Of a stretch of DNA of 64,000 nucleotides, positions 42,851 to 54,296 are shown in pieces. Numbering within the stretch: the stretch's first letter is position 1; every line of letters begins with the position of its first letter. The notes below the pieces were generated by a model. That model worked only from the letters and a program-made list of their open reading frames with translations, had not been told where the DNA came from and ran no database searches. This DNA is from Klenkia marina (GTDB taxonomy: Bacteria; Actinomycetota; Actinomycetes; Mycobacteriales; Geodermatophilaceae): positions 1 through 64,000 of the forward strand of contig NZ_FMUH01000003.1 in NCBI RefSeq assembly GCF_900101025.1, in the 5' to 3' direction. Position numbers and translations under genes: made by a program.

Positions 42851-44116
42851 TCAGGTCACGCGCGAGCGCGTGGCGGAGTAGGGGAGGTGGGCGTCGCTGG
42901 CGAGGACGTCGGCCAGGCGGTCGACGGCGTCCCACACGTCGACGAACCGGGTGTACAGCGGTGCCGGGCCGAAGCGGATCCGGTCCGGGGTGCGGAAGTC
43001 GGGCACCACACCGCGGTCGACCAGCGCCTGGGTGAGCTGCCACGCCTGCGGGTGCTCGACGCTGACGTGCGCCCCACGCCGGTCGGACTCCCGCGGCGAG
43101 GCCAGCCGCAGCTGGGGCAACCGCTCGTCGACCAGCGTCACCAGCAGATCGGTGAGCGCCCGGCCCTTGGCCGCGATCGCCGGCATCCCGGCCTCGGCGG
43201 AGATGCGCGCACCGACCTCGACCGCCGCGGTGGCGAGGACCGGCGGCGTGCCCACGGCGAAGCGCTCCACGCCGTCGGTCGGCTCGTAGGCCGGCCCCAT
43301 CGCGAACTGGTCGCGCTGGCCGAACCAGCCCTGGATCGGTTGGCGCAGCGAGCCCTGCAGCTCGCGCCGCACGTACAGGAAGGCGGGTGCCCCGGGACCG
43401 CCGTTGAGGTGCTTGTAGGTGCAGCCCACCGCGAGGTCGGCCGCGGACAGGTCGACCTCGACCGACCCCACCGCGTGGCTGAGGTCCCACAGCACGAGCG
43501 CGCCCGACGCGCGCGCCAGCTCGGTCACCGCGGCCAGGTCGACCATCGCGCCCGAGCGGTAGGCCACCAGCGACAGCACCACGACGGCCACCCGGTCGTC
43601 GAGGACCGCCGTGATGTCGTCGAGGGTCAGCCCGGTGTCGACGTCGGCGGCGACCTCGCGCACCGTCATCCCGTGCTGCTCAGCCACGCCCGCCACGACG
43701 TACCGGTCGGTGGGGAAGTCGTCGGCGCAGCACACCAGCACGTCGCGCCCCGGCCGGGCACCCACCCCGGCCTGCAGCAGCTTGTAGAGGTTCACCGACG
43801 TCGAGTCGGCGACCAGCACCTCACCGGGCCGGGCGCCGAGCACCCCGGCGGCCAGCACGTCGCCCACCCGCGTCGCCTGGCCGACCCAGTGCGCCCAGGA
43901 CCCGACCAGCCCGCGGCCCCACTCCTCCTCGACCACCCGGGCCACCGCCGCCGGGGTGGCCCGGGGCAGCCGGCCCAGCGAGTTGCCGTCCAGGTAGATG
44001 CGGCGGCCGGGACCGTCGTCCCACGCGCCACCGGGCCCGTCGCCGGTGAACCGTTCGCGGAACCCGGCGAGGGGGTCGGCGTCGTCGAGTCCTCGTGCGT
44101 CCTCCCGCGTGGTCAC
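42851..44116 (-). CDS. kynU: Kynureninase
   Basis: A 421-residue PLP enzyme that cleaves kynurenine to anthranilate and alanine in tryptophan breakdown. YLDGNSLGRLPRATPAAV is the N-terminal signature, LWDLSHAVGSVEVDL holds the PLP-pairing Asp, GCTYKHLNGGPGAPAFLYV carries the Schiff-base Lys, and PIQGWFGQ follows. The GTG start gives VTTREDARG. No other kynurenine-pathway genes (tryptophan dioxygenase, formamidase) are present in the window. It diverges from the ctaJ-like gene 63 bp away. Confidence 0.95.
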   Translation of the reverse strand: MTTREDARGLDDADPLAGFRERFTGDGPGGAWDDGPGRRIYLDGNSLGRLPRATPAAVARVVEEEWGRGLVGSWAHWVGQATRVGDVLAAGVLGARPGEVLVADSTSVNLYKLLQAGVGARPGRDVLVCCADDFPTDRYVVAGVAEQHGMTVREVAADVDTGLTLDDITAVLDDRVAVVVLSLVAYRSGAMVDLAAVTELARASGALVLWDLSHAVGSVEVDLSAADLAVGCTYKHLNGGPGAPAFLYVRRELQGSLRQPIQGWFGQRDQFAMGPAYEPTDGVERFAVGTPPVLATAAVEVGARISAEAGMPAIAAKGRALTDLLVTLVDERLPQLRLASPRESDRRGAHVSVEHPQAWQLTQALVDRGVVPDFRTPDRIRFGPAPLYTRFVDVWDAVDRLADVLASDAHLPYSATRSRVT

Positions 44117-44179
44117 GCCGCCATCGTGCCCCGCCGGGCTGCCGAGCCGGGCACGGGGACCCCCGGTAGATTCGCAGGT

Positions 44180-44476
44180 GTGACCGTCGTCGAGACCTTG
44201 CTCGTGTTCGTGGTGGCCCCCCTCGCGGTGGTGCTGCTCGCCTACGGGCTGGTGCTGCTGCCCGGCCTGAAGAACCGTGACCGGTACAAGCCCGGCACCC
44301 CCTGGGGCCACGACGCGGTCTGGTACGAGCCGCACCCGGTCGGCGGCGCGCACGCCGGGGGCCACGACGCCCACGACGAGCACGGCACCGGCGACCAGGT
44401 CGCCGCGCTGACCATCGGCGAGACCGCCGGTGCCCCGCGCCGCACCGCCGCCGGCGGCGCCCGCGGCACCTGGTGA
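44180..44476 (+). CDS. Small membrane protein, CtaJ-like cytochrome aa3 oxidase subunit
   Basis: A 98-residue protein with one N-terminal transmembrane helix (VVETLLVFVVAPLAVVLLAYGLVLLPG) followed by RDRYKPGTPWGHDAVWYEPHPVG and a His/Gly/Ala-rich tail. From memory it matches the family called CtaJ, a small accessory subunit seen in the mycobacterial bcc-aa3 respiratory supercomplex. It lies next to a DUF5130 gene, as in mycobacteria. Other oxidase genes are not in the window, so the assignment rests on sequence style and this pairing. Confidence 0.65.
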   Translation: MTVVETLLVFVVAPLAVVLLAYGLVLLPGLKNRDRYKPGTPWGHDAVWYEPHPVGGAHAGGHDAHDEHGTGDQVAALTIGETAGAPRRTAAGGARGTW

Positions 44477-44540
44477 CCGCGACCCGGCGACGGCGATCCG
44501 GTGACCGCGACCCGATGACGGCGACCTGGTGACCGCGCAC
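44472..44540. repeat. 28-bp imperfect tandem repeat, about 2.4 copies
   Basis: The unit starts GGTGACCGCGACCCG and recurs at 44472, 44500 and (partial) 44528, spanning the ctaJ-like stop codon and the spacer before the DUF5130 gene. Confidence 0.8.
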
Positions 44541-44605
44541 TCCGCACTCCCCGTCGCGCACCCCGCGACGACCCTCGTGATGCAGCGACAGAGAGGCACC
44601 CACTG

Positions 44606-45046
44606 ATGGCCACCGAGCTCGAGGACACCCGCGAGCCGATCGTCGACGACCAGGAGGGCCCGAAGGCCTCGCCGTTCAGCCCCGCCGAGCTGCTCCGGCT
44701 CGACGAGGCGCTGACGATGTCGTCGCGGGAGACCGGTCTGCGGTTCACCCTCTACATCGGTGAGCTGCCCGCCGACACCCGGGCCGGCGCCGAGGAGCTG
44801 CACGCCCGCTCCGTCGGCGACACCAGCCAGTCGGTGCTCATCGCCGTGGCCCCCGACCAGCGGGTGCTGGAGATCGTCACCGGTTCCGCGGCGGCCCGCC
44901 GCCTGCCCGACCGGGCCTGCGCCCTGGCGGTGCTCACCATGACCGGCCGGTTCGGCGCCGGCGACCTGGTCGGCGGCATCGTCAACGGGCTGCGCCAGCT
45001 GTCCGACCAGGCCGGCCACCCCGCCGCCCACCGCCCCCGCTACTGA
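44606..45046 (+). CDS. DUF5130 (TPM-fold-like) protein
   Basis: A 146-residue cytosolic protein without membrane segments. LRLDEALTMSSRETGLRFTLYIGELP and SVLIAVAPDQRVLEIVTGSAAARRLPDRACALAVLTM are typical of DUF5130, related to TPM-domain (TPM phosphatase/photosystem-repair) folds. The family is found beside ctaJ in mycobacteria, but its function is unknown and a role in respiratory complex maintenance is a guess. ATG start, with AGAGAGG upstream. A 19-20 bp hairpin follows. Confidence 0.75.
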   Translation: MATELEDTREPIVDDQEGPKASPFSPAELLRLDEALTMSSRETGLRFTLYIGELPADTRAGAEELHARSVGDTSQSVLIAVAPDQRVLEIVTGSAAARRLPDRACALAVLTMTGRFGAGDLVGGIVNGLRQLSDQAGHPAAHRPRY

Positions 45047-45093
45047 GGTCGAACCCCTCGTCCCCGGCGAGGGACGCCTCCTACCGCGCGGAC

Positions 45094-45134
45094 GCAGAAG
45101 GGGCCCCCACCGACTCGGTGGGGGCCCCTTCTGC
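45094..45134. terminator. 20-bp hairpin terminator between convergent genes
   Basis: GCAGAAGGGGCCCCCACCGA pairs perfectly with its partner around a minimal loop and ends in a short pyrimidine run. It lies between the DUF5130 and pepN stops. Confidence 0.85.
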
Positions 45135-45139
45135 TCGTC

Positions 45140-47695
<2,556 letters not shown>

Positions 47696-47829
47696 GCCGG
47701 GCAGCTTCCCACGAGCCACCGACACGGGCACCCGGCCGGGGCGTGTGCGTGGACACCGGGCGGACGGGGAACAACGGGGCCGCCGACCCTCTTGCAGGGC
47801 GGCGAGCACCCGCGAACTGAGGAGATGGC

Positions 47830-48495
47830 ATGACCGAGGCCGTGCAGACCGCCCCCACCGCCGCCCGCGTCGACGTGTGGGTCGACCCGCTGTGCCCGTG
47901 GGCCTGGCTGACCAGCCGGTGGGTGATCGAGGCGGCGAAGGTGCGCGACCTCGACGTCCACTGGCACGTGATGAGCCTGGCCGTGCTCAACGAGGGCCGG
48001 GACCTCCCGGAGCAGTACGTCGAGATGATGAAGCAGGCCTGGGGCCCGGTGCGGGTGCTCGTCGCCGCCCAGCAGCAGCACGGCGACGAGGTCGTGGGTG
48101 ACCTCTACACCGCGATGGGCACCCTGCGGCACCAGGAGGGCCAGGAGCTCTCCGACGTCATCGCCCCTGCGCTGGAGAAGGTCGGCCTGCCCGCCTCCCT
48201 CGCCGACGCCGCGACCTCCACGGAGTACGACGAGGCGCTGAAGAAGAGCCACCACGAGGGCATGGACCCAGTCGGGGAGGACGTCGGCACCCCCGTGCTG
48301 CACGTCGACGGCGTCGCCTTCTTCGGCCCCGTGATCAGCCGGGTGCCCACCGGCGAGGAGGCCGGCAAGGCCTTCGACGGCGCCGTTCTCCTGGCCAACC
48401 TGCCCGGCTTCTGGGAGCTCAAGCGCACCCGCACGGAGGAGCCGGACTTCTCCACCGTCCCGGCCTCCGCGCTCGAGATCGGCAAGCGGAGCTGA
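47830..48495 (+). CDS. DsbA-family thioredoxin-fold protein, Rv2466c-like
   Basis: A 221-residue protein of the mycothiol-dependent nitroreductase Rv2466c/FrnE group: [41 protein letters not shown], with [26 protein letters not shown] near the C-terminus. The usual CPWC centre reads CPWA (C22, A25), so the resolving Cys is missing. It could still use one Cys with mycothiol. ATG start with GAGGAG six bases upstream. It reads into an SDR gene 14 bp further on. Confidence 0.9.
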   Translation: MTEAVQTAPTAARVDVWVDPLCPWAWLTSRWVIEAAKVRDLDVHWHVMSLAVLNEGRDLPEQYVEMMKQAWGPVRVLVAAQQQHGDEVVGDLYTAMGTLRHQEGQELSDVIAPALEKVGLPASLADAATSTEYDEALKKSHHEGMDPVGEDVGTPVLHVDGVAFFGPVISRVPTGEEAGKAFDGAVLLANLPGFWELKRTRTEEPDFSTVPASALEIGKRS

Positions 48496-48509
48496 CGGCC
48501 GGGTGCGGC

Positions 48510-49283
48510 ATGCTCGCGGGCATGCCGCACACCCGCCGCCAGCGCATCGTCATCACCGGGGCCAGCTCCGGCCTCGGCGAGGGCATGGCCCGCCGCTGGG
48601 CCGCCGCCGGCCACGACCTCGCCCTGCTGGCCCGCCGCACCGACCGGCTCGAGCGGCTGCGCGACGAGCTGGCCGTCCATGGCCGCACCGTCGTCGTCGC
48701 CCCGCTGGACGTCGACGACCCCGACGCGGTCGCCGAGACCGTGCCGCGCGTGGTCGGCGAGCTCGGCGGGGTGGACCGCTTCGTGGCCAACGCCGGGCTG
48801 GGCAAGGGCGTGCCGGTGGGCACCGGGGGAGCACGGCCGAACCGGGCGGTGCTGACCACCAACGTGCTGGGCACGCACGCCACCTGCGAGGCCGCCGTCG
48901 CGCTGTTCCGGGCGCAGGGCCACGGCCACCTGGTCGTCATCAGCTCGGTGGCCGGGGTGCGCGGCATGGGCGGCACCCGCACGGCCTACGCCACCTCCAA
49001 GGCCGCCGACGCGGTCCTGGCCGAGGGCATCCGGGCCGACCTGCTGTCCTCGCGCGACACCCGCCGCATCAAGATCAGCACCATCCACCCCGGCTTCATC
49101 GAGACCGACATCAACACCGGCCGTCGGGGCCCCTTCACCGTCGACCTGGACACCGGCGTCGACGCCCTGGTCGCCGCGGTCGACCGCGAGCCGGTGCGCG
49201 CCTACGTGCCCGAGTGGCCGTGGCGCGCCGTCGCGGGCCTGCTGCGCGTGCTGCCCCTGCCGGTGGCCGCCCGGCTGTCCTGA
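48510..49283 (+). CDS. Short-chain dehydrogenase/reductase
   Basis: A 257-residue SDR. The cofactor motif is VITGASSGLGEG (TGxxxGxG), followed by LLARRTDR suggesting NADP. NAG is in FVANAGLG, the catalytic Ser in VVISSVAGVRG, and Tyr/Lys in TAYATSKAAD. Substrate unknown. The start is the ATG at 48510 or the one at 48522 (MPHTRRQR); neither has a strong ribosome binding site. It is followed by rpiB 12 bp later, probably in the same transcript. Confidence 0.9.
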   Translation: MLAGMPHTRRQRIVITGASSGLGEGMARRWAAAGHDLALLARRTDRLERLRDELAVHGRTVVVAPLDVDDPDAVAETVPRVVGELGGVDRFVANAGLGKGVPVGTGGARPNRAVLTTNVLGTHATCEAAVALFRAQGHGHLVVISSVAGVRGMGGTRTAYATSKAADAVLAEGIRADLLSSRDTRRIKISTIHPGFIETDINTGRRGPFTVDLDTGVDALVAAVDREPVRAYVPEWPWRAVAGLLRVLPLPVAARLS

Positions 49284-49295
49284 GAGACTGCGGGC

Positions 49296-49784
49296 ATGCG
49301 CGTCTTCCTGGGTACCGACCACGCCGGGCTCGAGCTCAAGGCCCACCTGATGGGGGCCGTCGCCGAGGCCGGGTACGAGCCGGTCGACTGCGGTGCCTTC
49401 GACTTCGACCCCCTCGACGACTACCCGCCCTTCTGCATCGAGGTCGGCGAGCGCGTCGTCGTCGAGCCGGGCTCGCTCGGTGTCGTGATCGGCGGGTCGG
49501 GCAACGGAGAGCAGATCGCGGCCAACAAGGTCCCCGGCGTCCGGGCCGCGCTGGTCTGGAACACCTCCACCGCCGAGCTCGCCCGCCAGCACAACGACGC
49601 CAACGTCGTCGCGGTCGGCGGTCGCCAGCACACCGTGGAGGAGGCCACCGAGCTGGTGCTCACCTTCCTGCGCACCCCGTTCAGCGGCGACGAGCGGCAC
49701 GCCCGCCGCATCGGGCTGATCGCCGAGTACGAGCAGGAGCGCCACCACCCCGCCGGAGGCGGGCCGGCCGACCGCGACCGGTGA
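49296..49784 (+). CDS. rpiB: Ribose 5-phosphate isomerase B
   Basis: A 162-residue isomerase interconverting ribulose 5-phosphate and ribose 5-phosphate in the pentose phosphate pathway. GTDHAGLELKAHL is at the N-terminus, and GGSGNGEQIAANKVPGVRAALVW carries the active-site Glu found in mycobacterial RpiB in place of the Cys of the E. coli enzyme. His in NDANVVAVGGRQHTVEEA and the phosphate-binding Arg are present. Its TGA overlaps the GTG of the next gene by 4 bp (GTGA). Confidence 0.95.
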   Translation: MRVFLGTDHAGLELKAHLMGAVAEAGYEPVDCGAFDFDPLDDYPPFCIEVGERVVVEPGSLGVVIGGSGNGEQIAANKVPGVRAALVWNTSTAELARQHNDANVVAVGGRQHTVEEATELVLTFLRTPFSGDERHARRIGLIAEYEQERHHPAGGGPADRDR

Positions 49785-50395
49785 GCCGGGTGGCCGACGG
49801 CGCCGCGGCAGTGGCCCCGGTGCCGGTGGCTGACGTGACCGGGGACGACGTCCGCGCTGCGGTCGACGAGGCCGTGGCGCTGCTGGCGCGCGTCCCCGAC
49901 CCGACGGCGGCCGTGCCGGTCATGGGCACCGACGTCGCCGGGGTCGTCTGGCACACCGGGGAGTGCCTGCACTGGTACGGCCACGACCTGCTGATGGGCC
50001 GGGTCGACCTCACCGCCGGGCGGTACGAGCGCGACCCCGCGGCCGGCTACGGGCGGTTGGTGACCGGGCTGTCCACCTGGGGCGAGGTGCTGGCCCGCGT
50101 GCTCGACGCCGCCGACCCGGGTGAGCGCGGCTTCCACCCCTGGGGTGCGCCCGACCCGGCCGGGTTCGCCGCCATGGCCTGCGCCGAGGTGCTGGTGCAC
50201 ACCGGGGACGTCGCCGAGGTGGTGGGCGCCCGGTGGGCCCCGCCGTCCGACGTCGTCGAGGCCGTCCTGGCCCGGCTGTTCCCGCAGGCGCCGACCGACG
50301 CCGACCCGGCCACCACCCTGCGCTGGGCGACGGGCCGGGCCGACCTGCCCGGCCGGCCGCGGCCGACGTCGTGGAGCTACGCCGCGGCCGCCTGA
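49781..50395 (+). CDS. DinB/maleylpyruvate isomerase-like (mycothiol-dependent) fold protein
   Basis: A 204-residue protein with the helical pattern of the actinobacterial TIGR03083/MDMPI-N group: DDVRAAVDEAVALLARV, WHTGECLHWYGHDLLMG, AGFAAMACAEVLVHTGDVAEVVG. Possible metal-binding His residues are in WHTGECLHWYGHD and EVLVHTGD, consistent with the DinB-like three-His zinc site. Such proteins are often thiol-dependent isomerases or transferases; the substrate is unknown. The GTG start overlaps rpiB by 4 bp. It ends one base before the convergent Eis-like gene. Confidence 0.75.
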   Translation: MSRVADGAAAVAPVPVADVTGDDVRAAVDEAVALLARVPDPTAAVPVMGTDVAGVVWHTGECLHWYGHDLLMGRVDLTAGRYERDPAAGYGRLVTGLSTWGEVLARVLDAADPGERGFHPWGAPDPAGFAAMACAEVLVHTGDVAEVVGARWAPPSDVVEAVLARLFPQAPTDADPATTLRWATGRADLPGRPRPTSWSYAAAA

Positions 50396-50396
50396 G

Positions 50397-51668
50397 TCAG
50401 AACGCGTCCGGGCTCTGCGGGGCGACCGGCCAGGAGAACGACGTCGAGGCCAGGGCCACCGCGCCGGGGCTCACCTCGGTGACGCGGCCGGCCCGGTGCA
50501 GGGTGCCCAGCGACACCCCGCCCAGGTAGACCGCGGCCAGCTCCTCGACGCCGAGCACGAGGTCGGGGTCGCGGTCGGTGCGCGCGCAGTGCCCGCCGGC
50601 CGGGTGACCGGTCAGCCGCCAGCGGCCGTCGTTCCAGGGGCAGAAGGGGTCGCGCACCTCCAGGACCAGGTCGATCGGCGCGGGGTAGCGCCGGGCGGCG
50701 AGGGCGCGGTCGACGTCCACCAGCCGCACCCACATCGCGTCCGAGGGCGACAGGGGCACCGAGCGCGGGTCAGCCACCATCGACCGGATCGGGTCCTCGG
50801 CGCCCAGCGCCCACGAGGAGACCTCCCGCACCAGGTCGTGGCCCAGCACGAAGCGCCACAGGGCGACCCGCACCGCCGGGGTGGCCGCGACCAGGTCGAC
50901 CAGCTGCAGCTTGCCCTGCGGCTCGTCGCGGGGCGACCACTGCTCCTTCTGCCGGTAGCTCACGTACCCGGTGACGGCGCCGTCGGACTCGGTGTGCAGC
51001 GCGTACCGGCGTGAGGTCCAGCCGTCGCGGTCGTCCTTGTCGTCGCGCAGCCGGCGGTCCCACCACCGCTCGTCCCGGGCCAGGTGCCCGGGCACGTCAC
51101 GGCGCAGTCGCTCGTACAGCGGGACGGCGGCCGCACGGTAGGCGTCGAGCTCCACCATCGAGATGCGGCCGTCGGTGGTCGGCAGGTCGGCGCGCAGCCG
51201 GGTGCGGGCGGGGTCGAGCGTGATCCCGCCCCGCCACACCGCGGGGGCGTAGCCGAACCGGCCGTAGATGCTGCCCTCGGCCGCCCACAGCGCGGCCAGC
51301 GGCTCGCGCCCGGCGGCGTGCACGTCGTCGAGCTGGCGCCGCATGATCGCCGTCAGCACCCCACGACGCCGGTGGGTGGGGGAGACGGTCACCCAGGTGA
51401 CCCCGGCGGCCGGGACGACGCCGCCGGGCACGGTGAGGTCGTGGCTGTAGATGCCGGCCGTCGCCGCGACGAAGCCGTCGTCGAGCAGGGCGAGCGACCG
51501 GTCGAGCTCGGCGGTCGGGCGGGGTTCGTCGAGGTACGGGCCGGTCGCGTCCTCACCGAACACCCGGGTCATGGCGGTGGTGAAGGCGGGCCACTCCTCG
51601 ACCGTGATCGGACGGAGCTGGTCGACGAGGGCGGGGTCGGCGGCGGGGACGGCGTCGGGTGTCACCAT
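50397..51668 (-). CDS. Eis-family GNAT N-acetyltransferase
   Basis: A 423-residue Eis-type acetyltransferase. The N-terminal GNAT domain (about 15-165) has the acetyl-CoA loop VTVSPTHRRRGVLTAIM and AAEGSIYGRFGYAPA. A second GNAT-like domain and a C-terminal sterol-carrier-like domain follow, ending in a free carboxyl-terminal Phe (SPDAF), the terminal residue that acts as base in Eis. Eis proteins acetylate amines of many substrates, including aminoglycosides and lysines; the natural target here is unknown. The ATG start gives MVTPDAVPA. Confidence 0.92.
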   Translation of the reverse strand: MVTPDAVPAADPALVDQLRPITVEEWPAFTTAMTRVFGEDATGPYLDEPRPTAELDRSLALLDDGFVAATAGIYSHDLTVPGGVVPAAGVTWVTVSPTHRRRGVLTAIMRRQLDDVHAAGREPLAALWAAEGSIYGRFGYAPAVWRGGITLDPARTRLRADLPTTDGRISMVELDAYRAAAVPLYERLRRDVPGHLARDERWWDRRLRDDKDDRDGWTSRRYALHTESDGAVTGYVSYRQKEQWSPRDEPQGKLQLVDLVAATPAVRVALWRFVLGHDLVREVSSWALGAEDPIRSMVADPRSVPLSPSDAMWVRLVDVDRALAARRYPAPIDLVLEVRDPFCPWNDGRWRLTGHPAGGHCARTDRDPDLVLGVEELAAVYLGGVSLGTLHRAGRVTEVSPGAVALASTSFSWPVAPQSPDAF

Positions 51669-51788
51669 CCCTGCCTACCGGGTGCCGGGCCGGAGTGCGA
51701 CCGGATTCCCTGCCGGTGTGCTTGGCGAGGGTTAGGGTCGAACGCGGTCGTCGCCCCGCCCGCAGGCGGCCCCGACGAGAGAAGGCCC

Positions 51789-53276
51789 ATGCGTCCTGCC
51801 CCCGTGACCGCCGTCCTCCTGGCCGCGCTGCTCGCGCTGTCGGCCTGCTCGGGGTCCGACGGAGCCGACGCCTCCGGGGGCGGCGCGGATCCCGGCCAGC
51901 CGGTCACCACGGTGCCCGCGGCCACCACGCTGGTGGCCGACACCGACGCGGTGGCCGCGGCGCTGTCCACCAGCCGGGCCCTCTTCACGTCGTCCCCGGT
52001 CGCGGTCGTGGCCGCCGCCGACCAGCCGCCGTCCGGGGACGCCGTCGACGCGGCCGAGCAGCTCGGCGTCCCGCTGCTGCTGGTGGGGGAGGACCCGGCC
52101 CCCGTCGTCGACGAGCTGGACCGGTTGGGCGTGGAGCAGGTCCTCCTGGCCGACGAGGCCGAGACCGCCGAGGCCGACCTCGGCGACCGCGTCGTCACCG
52201 GCACCGGCGACGACCTGCCCGCGGTCGAGCCGGCCGAGCCGCTGTCCGACGTCGTCGTCCTGGACAGCGGGGCACCGGCCACCGCGGCGGGCGCGGTCAC
52301 CGCACGGGCGGCGGGCGCCGTCGTCGTCGACACGGCCGGGCAGACCGACCCGCGGGCCTCGGCCGAGGTCGTCGACGCCCTCGCCGGCACCCAGCCGGCG
52401 GCCGTCGTGGCGCTGGGCGCCGACTTCACCGGGGTGCAGGGCCTGGACTGGAAGACCGCGACCGCCGCCTCGGGCACCCAGCTGCCCGGTGGTGGCCAGC
52501 TGCTGTTCCCCGAGCACTTCCTCGTCGCCATGTACGGGTCGCCGGAGGGTCCGGCGCTGGGCGTGCTGGGGGAGCAAGGGCTCGACGAGTCGATCGGCCG
52601 GGCCGACGAGTTCGCTGCGCCGTACGCCGCGCTGCTGCCCGACCGCACCGTCGTCCCGACGTTCGAGGTCATCGTGACGGTGGCCTCGGCGTCGGCCGGA
52701 CCCGACGGCAACTACTCCTCCGAGGCCGACCCGGCCGCCCTGCGGCCCTACGTGGAGGCCGCGGGGGCCGCGGGCCTGTACGTCGTGCTGGACCTGCAGC
52801 CCGGCCGCACCGACTTCCTCACCCAGGCGCAGCAGTACCAGTCGCTGCTGGAGCTGCCCTACGTCGGGTTGGCGCTGGACCCGGAGTGGCGGCTGCAGCC
52901 CGACGAGGTGCACCTGCAGCAGATCGGGTCGGTGGGCGTCGACGAGGTGAACCAGGTGGTCACCTGGCTGGCCGACCTCACCCGGGCCAACGCGCTGCCC
53001 CAGAAGCTGCTGGTGCTGCACCAGTTCCGGTCGAGCATGATCACCGATCGGGAACGGCTGGACACCTCCCGCGACGAGTTGGCCGTGATGGTGCACGTCG
53101 ACGGTCAGGGCAGCCAGCCGGCCAAGCAGGGCACGTGGAACGCCCTTCACCAAGGGGCACCTTCTCCGCTGTACTGGGGGTGGAAGAACTTCATCGACGA
53201 GGACGAGCCGATGCTCACCCCGGCCGAGACCGTGGCCCAGGCGCAGCCGCTGCCCGAGCTCGTCACCTACCAGTGA
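51789..53276 (+). CDS. Large secreted lipoprotein with CWB2-like N-terminal domain
   Basis: A 495-residue lipoprotein. Signal peptide and lipobox LALSAC give lipid-modified C20, followed by a Gly/Ser linker. The N-terminal domain (about 45-240) alternates short strands and helices (AVVAAADQPPSGDAVDAAEQLGVPLLLVGE, VEQVLLADEAETAEADL), resembling cell-wall-binding repeat 2 modules. The C-terminal half (about 270-490) looks like a glycosidase-type TIM barrel (GLYVVLDLQPGRTDFLTQ, YVGLALDPEWR, MITDRERLDT), with no catalytic pair that I can name. A TAGGGT -10-like box lies at 51733. It is followed by the sigma factor 8 bp downstream. Confidence 0.8.
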   Translation: MRPAPVTAVLLAALLALSACSGSDGADASGGGADPGQPVTTVPAATTLVADTDAVAAALSTSRALFTSSPVAVVAAADQPPSGDAVDAAEQLGVPLLLVGEDPAPVVDELDRLGVEQVLLADEAETAEADLGDRVVTGTGDDLPAVEPAEPLSDVVVLDSGAPATAAGAVTARAAGAVVVDTAGQTDPRASAEVVDALAGTQPAAVVALGADFTGVQGLDWKTATAASGTQLPGGGQLLFPEHFLVAMYGSPEGPALGVLGEQGLDESIGRADEFAAPYAALLPDRTVVPTFEVIVTVASASAGPDGNYSSEADPAALRPYVEAAGAAGLYVVLDLQPGRTDFLTQAQQYQSLLELPYVGLALDPEWRLQPDEVHLQQIGSVGVDEVNQVVTWLADLTRANALPQKLLVLHQFRSSMITDRERLDTSRDELAVMVHVDGQGSQPAKQGTWNALHQGAPSPLYWGWKNFIDEDEPMLTPAETVAQAQPLPELVTYQ

Positions 53277-53283
53277 GGACGCC

Positions 53284-54270
53284 ATGACCGAGGTGCTGGA
53301 GACCCGCGGGGACCTCGAGGCGCGCATCGCCACGCACCGCCGCGAGCTGACCGGTTACTGCTACCGCATGCTCGGGTCCTCCTTCGACGCCGAGGACGCG
53401 GTGCAGGAGACGATGGTCCGGGCCTGGCGGTCGCTGGACAAGCTGCAGGGCCCGGGGGCACTGCGCTCGTGGCTGTACCGCATCGCCACCAACGTCTGCC
53501 TGGACTCCCTGGACGGGCGCAAGCGCCGAGCGCTTCCGGTGGACATGTCCGACGAGCCCTACGCCCCGGTCGAGGCGTCCCTGGCGCAGACGCTGCCCGA
53601 CGGCGCATGGGTGGAGCCGGCGCTCACCTCGTCGGTGCTCGGTGGCGACCCGGCCGACCTGGTGGCCCAGCGCGACTCGGTGCGGCTGGCCTTCGTGGCG
53701 GCGCTCCAGGTGCTGCCGCCCCGCCAGCGCGCGGTGCTCGTGCTGCGCGAGGTGCTGCGCTGGCGGGCAGAGGAGGTCGCCGGGCTGCTGGACACCACGG
53801 TCGCGGCGGTCAACAGCGCCCTGCAGCGGGCCCGCGCCACGCTGGCCGGGTACGACGGCAAGGCCCGGCCGGGGGAGGTGGACGCCGACCAGGCGCAGCT
53901 GCTGGCCGCCTACGTCGACGCCTTCCAGCGCTACGACATGGCCGCGTTCGTGAAGCTGCTGCACGACGACGCCGTGCAGGACATGCCGCCGTTCGCCATG
54001 TGGCTGCGCTCGGCCCCCGACGTCGTCGCCTGGATGGAGGGGCCGGGGTCGGGGTGCCGCGGCTCGGCGCTGCTGCCGGTCGACCTCAACGGTTCGACGG
54101 CGTTCGCGCAGTGGAAGCCCGACGGGGCCGGCGGGTGGACGCGCTTCGCCTTCCAGGCCCTCGAGGTGCACGACGGGCGGATCAGCCGGATCACGTCGTT
54201 CCTGGACACCCGGTTGTTCGACCTGTTCGGTCTGCCGGCCAGCCCGCCGCCGGAGGCCCTGCCCCGGTGA
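53284..54270 (+). CDS. ECF sigma factor with SnoaL-like C-terminal domain (SigJ/SigG type)
   Basis: A 328-residue sigma factor. Region 2 (RRELTGYCYRMLGSSFDAEDAVQETMVRAWRSLDKL, then LRSWLYRIATNVCLDSL) and region 4 (LQVLPPRQRAVLVLREVLRWRAEEVAGLLDTTVAAVNSALQRAR) are clear. The last 120 residues form an NTF2/SnoaL-like domain (AAYVDAFQRYDMAAFVKLLHDDAV, VHDGRISRITSFL) that senses or represses in place of an anti-sigma factor. It lies 8 bp after the lipoprotein gene, so the lipoprotein may be part of the same regulon. The tRNA-Gly fragment and element boundary follow its end by 26 bp. Confidence 0.92.
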   Translation: MTEVLETRGDLEARIATHRRELTGYCYRMLGSSFDAEDAVQETMVRAWRSLDKLQGPGALRSWLYRIATNVCLDSLDGRKRRALPVDMSDEPYAPVEASLAQTLPDGAWVEPALTSSVLGGDPADLVAQRDSVRLAFVAALQVLPPRQRAVLVLREVLRWRAEEVAGLLDTTVAAVNSALQRARATLAGYDGKARPGEVDADQAQLLAAYVDAFQRYDMAAFVKLLHDDAVQDMPPFAMWLRSAPDVVAWMEGPGSGCRGSALLPVDLNGSTAFAQWKPDGAGGWTRFAFQALEVHDGRISRITSFLDTRLFDLFGLPASPPPEALPR

Positions 54271-54296
54271 GGGCCGGTGTGGCGACCGGTGCGTTG

